From: Chitinophagaceae bacterium LGM1 | GTDB lineage: Bacteria > Bacteroidota > Bacteroidia > Chitinophagales > Chitinophagaceae | NCBI GenBank assembly: GCA_018604165.1 | Contig: CP075895.1 | Coordinates: 620,001-684,000 of the forward strand | Length of the DNA stretch: 64,000 bases | Direction of reading: 5' to 3' | Shown: positions 33,464 to 40,133 of the stretch, in pieces | Position numbering within the stretch: position 1 is the first letter of the stretch | Layout: each line of letters opens with the position of its first letter | Position numbers and translations under genes: made by a program | Notes under the pieces: model-generated | Databases searched by the model: none | What the model was told of the DNA's origin: nothing | Seen by the model: the letters and a program-made list of their open reading frames with translations, nothing else

Positions 33464-35239
33464 TTAGTATTTCCCTATCGGCATGGGGCTTTTTCTTTCT
33501 CCTATCTGCTGCCGCCACATAGCATAGTACAGCCCTTTCTCGTCGAGCAGGTGTTGGTGGTTGCCTGTTTCTACAATCTGCCCGCGCTCCAGTACGAATA
33601 TCCTGTCGGCGTGCATGATGGTGCTGAGGCGGTGGGCTATCATGATGGTAATATGTTCTCGCTGTTGGGTAATGTCTTTGATGGTGGTAGAAATTTCGTC
33701 TTCCGTCAGCGAGTCGAGGGCAGAGGTAGCCTCGTCAAATATCATCAACCTCGGCTGGCGCAGCAATGCACGGGCTATGCTCAGGCGTTGGCGTTCACCA
33801 CCACTCAGTTTCAGCCCGCCCTCACCTATCATGGTATCTATACCATGCTCTGCACGTGCCAGTAAATTCTGACAAGCAGCTTTTTGCAGCACATCATTTA
33901 TGTCCGCATCGGTAGCACTTGGGTTTACAAACAGCAGGTTTTCTTTGATGGTACCGCTAAACAGTTGGGTGTCTTGTGTTACAAAACCTATCTGGTGGCG
34001 CAGTTCGTCAAAGTCTATATCGCTGCCATTGATGTTGTTGTAGTATATATGCCCCTGCTTGGGTTTGTAGAGGCCAACAAGTAGTTTTACCAACGTAGTT
34101 TTACCACTGCCGCTTGGGCCAACAAAAGCTACTGTTTCGCCCAATTTTACATCAAAACCAATATTTTCCAACGCAGCTTTGGTGGCGGTATTGTGTTGAA
34201 AGCTGACAGCCTCAAAACGCAGACTTTCTATCTTATTGATAGTGGTAGGCTTGGCAGGTTTTTCTTCTACAGGTTTGTTAAACAATGTTTTCAGGTTGTT
34301 GAGCGATGCCTCAGCCTCTCGCCATGCCAGTATCACATTGCCTATCTCTTGCAGCGGACCAAAGATGAAGAATGTGTAGAACTGCATCATCACCATTTGC
34401 CCCAGCGTTAGCTTGCCATGAAATATGAAGTACAACAACGCGAACATGATACACTGCCGTAGAAAGTTGACAAACGTACCCTGCACAAAGCTGATGCTGC
34501 GGATGCTGCGTACCTTCTTCAGCTCCAGCCCCAGTATTTTGATGGTAGTGGCATTGAGGCGGCGTATCTCTTGCTGCGTAAGCCCAAGGCTCTTTACCAG
34601 TTCTATATTGCGCAGGCTCTCTGTAGTGCTACCCGCCAGTGCGGTGGTTTCTTTTACAATGTTCTTTTGTATGCCCTTTATCTTTTTGCTAAGGATGTTG
34701 GTGAGCCAACCCAGCACCAACGCACCTGCAAGGTATATGAGCATCAGGCTGCTGCCGGTTTCCAACCGCAGCGCTACGATGACTACGAACACTATACCTA
34801 CCAGCGTGGTGAACAGTATATTGACGAATGCGTTGATAAACTTCTCACAATCTTGCCGCACTTTTTGCAGTACACTCAGGGTTTCGCCGCTGCGCTGGTC
34901 TTCAAAATCACTAAATGGCAGGCGCAGGGCATGGCGCAGCCCGTCTGTATAGAGCCTTGCGCCAAACTTCTGTATCACTACATTGACGGTATAGTCTTGA
35001 AACGCCTTGGCTATACGGCTGACCATGGCGGTACCCACCAGCAGCAGCAGCCCAGTGATGATGCCGTTGATGAACTGCCCCTCGCTCCACCTCTGTGGCT
35101 CTTTGGCGTAGGGGTCTATAATGTATTTACCGAAAATGTACGGGTCGAGCAGGGAAAAGACCTGATTGACGGCAGCCAGCAACAGTGCCAGTGCTATCAG
35201 CCCCTTGTGGCGGCTAAGATATTGGAGCAAGAGTTTCAT
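33464..35239 (-). CDS. ABC transporter, fused membrane and ATPase domains (exporter type)
   Basis: 591 residues from the ATG at 35239. The frame is open 45 codons upstream, but that stretch has no transporter similarity. Six transmembrane helices (about 15-310) of the type I exporter fold are followed by a nucleotide-binding domain with Walker A GPSGSGKTT, Q-loop, signature LSGGERQRLSIA, Walker B RLMIFDEATSALD and H-loop MIAHRLST. Such MsbA/MDR-like proteins act as homodimers or heterodimers. The substrate is unknown (lipid, peptide or drug); no second half-transporter is adjacent. Confidence 0.9.
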   Translation of the reverse strand: MKLLLQYLSRHKGLIALALLLAAVNQVFSLLDPYIFGKYIIDPYAKEPQRWSEGQFINGIITGLLLLVGTAMVSRIAKAFQDYTVNVVIQKFGARLYTDGLRHALRLPFSDFEDQRSGETLSVLQKVRQDCEKFINAFVNILFTTLVGIVFVVIVALRLETGSSLMLIYLAGALVLGWLTNILSKKIKGIQKNIVKETTALAGSTTESLRNIELVKSLGLTQQEIRRLNATTIKILGLELKKVRSIRSISFVQGTFVNFLRQCIMFALLYFIFHGKLTLGQMVMMQFYTFFIFGPLQEIGNVILAWREAEASLNNLKTLFNKPVEEKPAKPTTINKIESLRFEAVSFQHNTATKAALENIGFDVKLGETVAFVGPSGSGKTTLVKLLVGLYKPKQGHIYYNNINGSDIDFDELRHQIGFVTQDTQLFSGTIKENLLFVNPSATDADINDVLQKAACQNLLARAEHGIDTMIGEGGLKLSGGERQRLSIARALLRQPRLMIFDEATSALDSLTEDEISTTIKDITQQREHITIMIAHRLSTIMHADRIFVLERGQIVETGNHQHLLDEKGLYYAMWRQQIGERKSPMPIGKY

Positions 35240-35387
35240 AATACGTTGGCAAAGGTAATGGCTATTGCCGAACCCATGTATATACAGCAGTAAGGGAATT
35301 CTATAATTTAATTGGCAGCCACCACATGTGCTGCTATGCAGCTGCCGTTGCGTCGCACCTTTGTACGCCATCAATACTATTCACAAA

Positions 35388-35542
35388 CCCGTCATGGCGA
35401 ACGAGTGCAGCGAGTGTGGTCATCTCACGGAATGAGGGATTGTGTATCATGAGATTATTCCGCTTCGCTATATGAGAAAAGTTGCTTCGTTCCTCGCCAT
35501 GACTCGGGTAGGAATGATGACGCGAGTAGAGACAATGACGGG
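35388..35542. repeat. Composite palindromic intergenic repeat
   Basis: In the 326-base gap before DUF721: the outer inverted repeat CCCGTCA (35388-35394) / TGACGGG (35536-35542) encloses inner arms GTCATGGCGA (35391-35400) and TCGCCATGAC (35494-35503). Interior segments CCGCTTCGCTAT and GTTGCTTCGTTCCTCGC recall the 31-bp repeat beside the RAYT. It resembles widely spread MITE-like repeats of Bacteroidota; no ORF inside. Confidence 0.65.
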
Positions 35543-35565
35543 AAAGAATACTTAACTTTACCCCT

Positions 35566-35847
35566 ATGGGACAGTACAGCATTGGCGAGGCACTGAACCT
35601 GCTGATGGAAAAAAGCGGGTGGAAGCCTAAGGCGCACGAACTACGCCTGCGCAACGAGTGGGAACAGATAGCAGGCAAAACGATTGCTAAGTACACACGC
35701 AACCTGTACCTCAGCGGCCATACCCTTACTATCTATACAGATGTTGCCGCCCTGAAGCAGGAACTGCTGCTGGCAAAACCCCAACTTGCCGCCACCATCA
35801 ACGAGTATTTTGGCGAAGAAGTGGTGAGGGAAATAAATATCAAGTAG
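35566..35847 (+). CDS. DUF721-family protein
   Basis: A 93-residue protein with the DUF721 layout: SIGEALNLLMEKSG, then LRNEWEQIAGKTIAKYTRNLYLSGHTLTIYTDVAALKQEL and a C-terminal NEYFGEEVVREINI. The family is related to the N-terminal domains of DciA-like helicase loaders (zinc-ribbon lacking); in many bacteria DciA-like proteins help load DnaB, which makes a replication role conceivable here but unproven. The TAACTTTA (35553-35560) just upstream is a degenerate -7 box, giving a nearly leaderless transcript. Confidence 0.8.
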   Translation: MGQYSIGEALNLLMEKSGWKPKAHELRLRNEWEQIAGKTIAKYTRNLYLSGHTLTIYTDVAALKQELLLAKPQLAATINEYFGEEVVREINIK

Positions 35848-35888
35848 TTAGTATAAAGTCTTGAGTAGAGAGTAGAAAGTTTTTAGCA

Positions 35889-36128
35889 ATGAAGCTGCCA
35901 TATTTCATCATATTATTAATAGCTTTTGCACTCAATATTGCGGTGTTTGTACATGAGCAACTGTACGATACGCCCCAATTTCCCTATACTGCAGCAGATT
36001 ATATTATGGAGTTCGTGTTAGGCAGCATACTTTTTACAACAATTTTCTGGGCAATACTTTCAGCTATGTATATGGCTTTGCGTTGGGTAGCTACGCAGGT
36101 GCGCAATAGGGTTAAAATATATCTTTAA
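35889..36128 (+). CDS. Small two-helix membrane protein, unknown
   Basis: A 79-residue protein with two hydrophobic helices (about 3-21 and 43-65) and a basic C-terminus (RVKIYL). The predicted hairpin topology has no recognisable motif. It lies 41 bases after DUF721 on the same strand and overlaps the convergent HAD gene by 17 bases at its 3' end. The ATG at 35889 has no good Shine-Dalgarno, as usual here. Its coding status is likely but not certain. Confidence 0.55.
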   Translation: MKLPYFIILLIAFALNIAVFVHEQLYDTPQFPYTAADYIMEFVLGSILFTTIFWAILSAMYMALRWVATQVRNRVKIYL

Positions 36129-36807
36129 GCTCTGCAAGGCTCGCTACTTCGTAGGTGGGTTTGTGGCGGTGGGGGGTGCGTGCGGGGTTGTAGTAGGCTT
36201 GGTCCCACCCGGCATATAGCGCGCCCAGTATGTCTATCTCCAGCGCATCACCAATCATAATGCTTTCATCGGCAGTGGCGCCTGTGGCTTGCAGGGCGTA
36301 GTTGAAGATGGCTGCCTGCGGCTTCATGCTATTGCTTTTCTCACTCGTTATCAGCTCTGTAAAGTAGGGGGCTATACCGCTGAATTGCAACTTCTGCCGT
36401 TGGGTACTTTCAAACCCGTTGGTGATGAGGTGCATGGTGTAGCCGCGTTGCCTGCAATGCTCCAGCACATCGGTAGCGTGGGGTACAAGGCGGCGTTGGT
36501 GGGGCAGTATCTCTAAGTAGGCACTGCTCATTTCGTGGGCAAGGTTGGCATCGTTTATTTTAAAGTCAACCAGTGTCAGCCAGAAGCGTTTCCAGCGTAG
36601 CTCATCGCGCTTTATAAATCCGTTGCGGAAGCGTGCCCAGAGCTTTTCGTTATGTACATGGTAGGCTGCGGCAAAGGCATCGAAGTCGGTAATGCCATAG
36701 CCCGCCAGTTGGCACTCTTCATATACCTGCAGCAGGGTATGAGCCGAGTTGGCTTCAAAATCCCACAGTGTGTGGTCGAGGTCGAAGAAGAGGTGTTTGT
36801 ATTTCAT
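36112..36807 (-). CDS. YjjG-type noncanonical pyrimidine nucleotidase (HAD family)
   Basis: A 231-residue HAD phosphatase. Motif I is FFDLDHTLWDFE, motif II is LITNGFES, motif III Lys falls in SEKSNSMKPQ, and motif IV is IMIGDALEIDILGA. A helical cap (about 17-110) follows motif I. The YjjG group dephosphorylates nonstandard pyrimidine nucleoside monophosphates (a house-cleaning role). The assignment to YjjG rather than another HAD subgroup rests on the DHTLWDFEANS wording. The 3' end overlaps the membrane protein gene by 17 bases in convergent orientation. Confidence 0.8.
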   Translation of the reverse strand: MKYKHLFFDLDHTLWDFEANSAHTLLQVYEECQLAGYGITDFDAFAAAYHVHNEKLWARFRNGFIKRDELRWKRFWLTLVDFKINDANLAHEMSSAYLEILPHQRRLVPHATDVLEHCRQRGYTMHLITNGFESTQRQKLQFSGIAPYFTELITSEKSNSMKPQAAIFNYALQATGATADESIMIGDALEIDILGALYAGWDQAYYNPARTPHRHKPTYEVASLAELKDIF

Positions 36808-36893
36808 TTTAGTCGTAAGTAGAAAGTAGTGAGCGGGTATTTGGGATTTGTGTTTTCAGTGTCAGGATTTAGAAATCAGTATTGAGTGTTTAA

Positions 36894-36926
36894 ACAAAAA
36901 GCCACCCTTTTCAGGATAGCTCTTTG
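36894..36926 (-). terminator. Terminator after rpoZ
   Basis: On the minus strand AGCTATCC pairs with GGGTGGCT (two G-U pairs) around a TGAAAA loop, and a T-tract follows. It is 26 bases past the rpoZ stop. Confidence 0.65.
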
Positions 36927-36951
36927 TAGTAATATCAGCAAATGGCAGTGA

Positions 36952-37278
36952 TTATTGCCCTTTTTTGCGGTAGTATATTTTATCATCAAAAAACTCGTTG
37001 ATACTTTGCAGGGCAGGGTTTGCCATGCGCTCATACATACGCGATATTTCGATTTGCTCTTTGTTTTCGTGTATCTCTTCCAGGTTGTCTGCATGGCTGC
37101 TGAATTCGTCCAGCTTGCGGTGCAGTTCTTCCTTCATGGTAACAGATATTTGGTTGGCACGGCGGCTCATTACCACCAGTGATTCGTACAAATTGCCTGT
37201 TTTTTCTTTGATGGCCAGCACGTCGCGGGTTTCAACCAGCGGGTTCACAGCAGCCAGCGCTTTTCTATTTAAGCTCAT
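36952..37278 (-). CDS. rpoZ: RNA polymerase omega subunit
   Basis: A 108-residue Bacteroidota-type omega. After NPLVETRDVLAIKEKTGNLYESLVVMSRRANQISV the protein has the conserved arginine/alanine/asparagine helix that binds beta-prime, and a charged C-terminal tail (EEIHENKEQIEISRMYERM). It differs from proteobacterial omega (about 90 aa, MARVT start), which is usual for the phylum. It overlaps bamD by 14 bases in the same direction, so it is co-translated with it. A strong terminator follows. Confidence 0.85.
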   Translation of the reverse strand: MSLNRKALAAVNPLVETRDVLAIKEKTGNLYESLVVMSRRANQISVTMKEELHRKLDEFSSHADNLEEIHENKEQIEISRMYERMANPALQSINEFFDDKIYYRKKGQ

Positions 37279-38080
37279 TGCGTAATTTTTTTACAATGTT
37301 ATCGGCCTTGGTATAATATTCCTCAGCGTCGCGAAGATACTGAGATTTCGGATAACCGTCAACTAATTCTCTGTAAGCATTAATGGCGGTGGCGTAGCGT
37401 TCTTCCTGCTTTTCCTTAATACTCTCGCCTGCATACTTGTACCATGCCTTTACGGTCATGTATTGGTAGTAGTCGCTCTGGGCAGATTCGGGGAAGTTCC
37501 TCATCACCTGTTTAAAGGCTATACCGGCGGCTTTGTATTGCCCTATATTGTAGTACAGCTTGGCTGCAGCAGCCTCTTTTTCTTCCAGTTTCAGGCGGCC
37601 TTCGTCTATGTATTTGCTGGCTTCTGCTACGTGTTTGCTCTCGGGGTGTCCGTTGATGAACACTTGCAGGGCATCCATTGCACGCTCGGTGTTTGACTGG
37701 TCGAGCGATGGTTTGTTTGACATCTTATGCAGGCAATAGCCATAAAGAAACTCCAGTTCTTCCGACTCTTTGCTTGTAGGGAAGGCTTCTACATAGTTTT
37801 TGAAGTGGTACGATGCCGACAGCCAGTCCTTCATATTGTAGAAGGTGTAGGCATAGCGGTAGTACATAGGCTCGTAGTTGCGGGTATTCTTCAGCACGGG
37901 TATCAGGCTCTCGTACAGGCCATTGGCTTGCTGCCACTTCTTACGGTCGTAAAACTCGTTGGCACGTTTCAGCTTATAATTGACGTCTTTACTTTTCAGG
38001 GCGCGCTCGTAGCCACTGCAGCCGTATAGCAGGCTTACAGTCAGCATCAGCAACACCAAATGACGTATGCGTAGATACAT
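37265..38080 (-). CDS. bamD: Outer-membrane assembly lipoprotein BamD
   Basis: A 271-residue lipoprotein (leader SLLYGC, Cys about 21) that helps BamA insert barrel proteins into the outer membrane. It consists of TPR-like repeats, with KWQQANGLYESLIPVLKN and YRYAYTFYNMKDWLSASYHFKNYVEAFPTS near the N-terminus and SQYLRDAEEYYTKADNI near the end. The Bacteroidota form is longer than the E. coli protein (245). The ATG at 38080 sits close to a TATTTTTG -7-like element (minus strand, 38089-38096). Divergent from the dcw operon. It shares a transcript with rpoZ. Confidence 0.9.
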   Translation of the reverse strand: MYLRIRHLVLLMLTVSLLYGCSGYERALKSKDVNYKLKRANEFYDRKKWQQANGLYESLIPVLKNTRNYEPMYYRYAYTFYNMKDWLSASYHFKNYVEAFPTSKESEELEFLYGYCLHKMSNKPSLDQSNTERAMDALQVFINGHPESKHVAEASKYIDEGRLKLEEKEAAAAKLYYNIGQYKAAGIAFKQVMRNFPESAQSDYYQYMTVKAWYKYAGESIKEKQEERYATAINAYRELVDGYPKSQYLRDAEEYYTKADNIVKKLRNELK

Positions 38081-38162
38081 AAGGGTGGCAAAAATAGCAT
38101 ATCTGTCTTTGTTTGCCTAACGACGGGTATAAAACTCTGTTAAATAAGGGGTTTTACAGTCA

Positions 38163-38225
38163 TTTCACAGGTTATCCACAACTATCCACACGATATGCAC
38201 ACAGATTTATGAACATACTGTGAAA
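38163..38225 (+). promoter_or_regulatory. DnaA-box-like cluster upstream of the dcw operon
   Basis: TTATCCACA (38172-38180, perfect match to TTATnCACA), CTATCCACA (38182-38190) and ATATGCACA (38193-38201) follow one another at 10-11 base intervals, about one helical turn. The cluster lies between inverted arms TTTCACAG (38163-38170) and CTGTGAAA (38218-38225). It could bind DnaA; origin or regulatory function is inferred. Confidence 0.5.
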
Positions 38226-38274
38226 AATAGGCTGAAACGTAAACCCACATTGATGTTTAGCCACTTACTGTTTT

Positions 38275-38340
38275 GTGGAAAAATACAGTCAGGCATAATA
38301 GTGCAAATCCGTGGTAAAAAGTGTTATTTTGTGGTAAATA
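38275..38340 (+). promoter_or_regulatory. Probable MraZ operator (phased GTGG/GTGT repeats) and dcw promoter region
   Basis: GTGGTAAAAA (38311), GTGTTATTTT (38321) and GTGGTAAATA (38331) are three consecutive 10-base units starting with GTG, ending 26 bases before mraZ; a further GTGGAAAAAT lies at 38275. MraZ proteins bind such short tandem G-rich repeats upstream of their own gene to repress the operon (established for E. coli and Mycoplasma). The exact site here is inferred. Confidence 0.6.
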
Positions 38341-38365
38341 AGGTAAAATCACGTTCAAATCGTCC

Positions 38366-38836
38366 ATGCCAAACCTTCTCGGAGAATATGAAGTAGCTGT
38401 AGATGCCAAGGGTCGCTTTTTGCTGCCTGCAGGCTTCCGCAAGCAGTTGCCCGAAGAGGCGGCTGCGCGCTTCGTTATTAACCGTGGGTTTGAAAATTGC
38501 CTTACCATGTTTACGGTAGAAAGCTGGAATGTACTGGCTGAAAAAGTAAACAAGCTCAACGACTTCAATCCGAAAGTGCGCGAGTTTAAACGCCTGTTTA
38601 TGAATGGCGCCAACTTCGTAGATGTAGACAGTGCAGGTCGCATATTGTTGCCCAAGCCGTTGCAGGAGTATGCATCCATCACCAAAGAGATGATATTCTC
38701 TGCACAAGGCAATAAAGTAGAGCTATGGGATAAAGATACGTATTACGCATATATACGCCAGCATGCTACAGGTTTCAGCGACCTGGCAGCAGAGGTGGCA
38801 GGCAGTGGTTTTGTGAACCCCTTTGAAAACCTGTAA
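38366..38836 (+). CDS. mraZ: Transcriptional regulator MraZ
   Basis: A 156-residue double SpoVT/AbrB-fold protein that forms a ring and represses the dcw operon it heads. It reads LLGEYEVAVDAKGRFLLPAGFRKQL in the first half and RLFMNGANFVDVDSAGRILLPKPLQEYA in the second, the two DxxGR-LP repeats being diagnostic. The C-terminus is slightly longer than in E. coli (152). It is the first gene of the cluster; the rsmH ATG follows after 5 bases. Promoter and operator lie in the 285-base gap to bamD. Confidence 0.95.
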   Translation: MPNLLGEYEVAVDAKGRFLLPAGFRKQLPEEAAARFVINRGFENCLTMFTVESWNVLAEKVNKLNDFNPKVREFKRLFMNGANFVDVDSAGRILLPKPLQEYASITKEMIFSAQGNKVELWDKDTYYAYIRQHATGFSDLAAEVAGSGFVNPFENL

Positions 38837-38841
38837 CGGGC

Positions 38842-39756
38842 ATGAAAGAGGCGGCATTTTACCACACAGCAGTTCTTTTAAAAGAAACAGTTGACGGGCT
38901 GAATATAAAAAGCGACGGGGTGTATGTAGATGCCACATTTGGTGGCGGCGGGCATAGCAGAGAGATACTGAGCCGCCTGGGTGAGAAAGGGAAACTGATA
39001 GCTTTTGACCATGATGCCGATGCGTGGCGTAACAAGCCCGATGATGACAGGCTGATACCTGTTACCGAAAACTTTCGCTACATGAGCCGCTTCTTACGAT
39101 TGCATGGCTATGGCAAGGTAGATGGCATACTGGCAGATTTGGGTGTAAGTTCTTTTCAGTTTGATACAGCAGAACGGGGTTTCTCTATTCGCTTTGACGG
39201 TCCGTTGGATATGCGGATGGATAAAAGGATAGAGCTTACGGCAGCAGATGTGTTGAATACGTTTGGTGAGCAGCAGTTGCACAAGCTCTTTGAGCAATAC
39301 GGAGAGGTGCGCAACGCAAAGCAACTGGCAAAGCACATAGTAACGCACAGAGGTAGTGTGGCACTGAATAGCATAGACGCGCTGAAAGCCATGATAGCCC
39401 CTGTGATGAAAGGTAACCCTAACCGCTACCTGGCGCAACTCTTTCAGGCATTGCGTATAGAGGTGAATGATGAGATGGGAGCGTTGAAAGATTTGCTGAT
39501 GCAGTCGGCACAATGCTTGGGCGAGGGTGGCAGGTTGAGCATCATCACTTTCCACTCGCTCGAGGACAGGTTGGTGAAGCAATACATGAAGCGTGGTACG
39601 TGGGAAGAAGAAGAGAAAGATGTGTTTGGCAGAAGCATGCACACACCGCCTTTCAAACTGATAAACAACAAACCGATAGAACCATCGGAAGAAGAAATTA
39701 AAAACAACTCAAGGGCCAGAAGTGCCCAGTTAAGGATAGCAGAAAAACTACAATGA
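38842..39756 (+). CDS. rsmH: 16S rRNA m4C1402 N4-methyltransferase RsmH
   Basis: Methylates N4 of C1402 in the 30S P-site region. The 304-residue class I methyltransferase has the SAM motif VDATFGGGGHSREIL, the VDGILADLGVSSFQ region and GFSIRFDGPLDMRMD, plus a C-terminal HSLEDRLVKQ. The position between mraZ and ftsL is the classic dcw arrangement (formerly mraW). It overlaps the FtsL-like gene by 4 bases (ATGA). Confidence 0.97.
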   Translation: MKEAAFYHTAVLLKETVDGLNIKSDGVYVDATFGGGGHSREILSRLGEKGKLIAFDHDADAWRNKPDDDRLIPVTENFRYMSRFLRLHGYGKVDGILADLGVSSFQFDTAERGFSIRFDGPLDMRMDKRIELTAADVLNTFGEQQLHKLFEQYGEVRNAKQLAKHIVTHRGSVALNSIDALKAMIAPVMKGNPNRYLAQLFQALRIEVNDEMGALKDLLMQSAQCLGEGGRLSIITFHSLEDRLVKQYMKRGTWEEEEKDVFGRSMHTPPFKLINNKPIEPSEEEIKNNSRARSAQLRIAEKLQ

Positions 39757-40127
39757 GCACCAAAAACACACACAAAGTACCCGAGCAGGAACAACCTGCA
39801 CAACGTGTGAGAAGCGACTGGAAAACGCTGGTGGATAAACTGTCTTACAAAGCTATCGTCAACAACATCCCTTTTCTTGCATTTGTGGTATTGCTGGCAG
39901 TACTGTACATCGGCAACTCGCAACGTGCGGTAGATATGCAGCGCGAACTGAACAGGGAAAACAAAACACTGAAAGAACTACGCTGGAAGTATATGGACGT
40001 GAGCAGCAAGCTGATGTACGTAAAGATGGAAAGCGAAGTGATAAAGCGCGCATCGGCATTGGGTATGCAGCCCATGGCACTGCCTGCGTACAACATAACG
40101 ATAGACAGCAGCTTATATAAACAATAA
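39753..40127 (+). CDS. ftsL: FtsL-like division protein
   Basis: A 124-residue bitopic membrane protein: cytoplasmic N-terminus of about 30 polar residues, one transmembrane helix (about 33-52, IPFLAFVVLLAVLYIG), then a coiled coil (about 53-90) and a short tail. FtsL proteins diverge strongly, so naming rests on position between rsmH and ftsI, length and topology. It couples FtsQ/FtsB and FtsW-FtsI at the division site. The start overlaps rsmH by 4 bases, and the ftsI GTG follows 6 bases after its stop. Confidence 0.8.
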   Translation: MSTKNTHKVPEQEQPAQRVRSDWKTLVDKLSYKAIVNNIPFLAFVVLLAVLYIGNSQRAVDMQRELNRENKTLKELRWKYMDVSSKLMYVKMESEVIKRASALGMQPMALPAYNITIDSSLYKQ

Positions 40128-40133
40128 CAAGGG

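Noticed and set aside
38163-38340. Chromosomal replication origin
   Set aside because: The DnaA-like sites and the divergent gene layout around 38.1 kb are suggestive, but the highly expressed rpsO-pnp and rpsU genes to the left point toward this spot, there is no clear AT-rich unwinding region, and skew was not computed. Kept only as a regulatory-site candidate.
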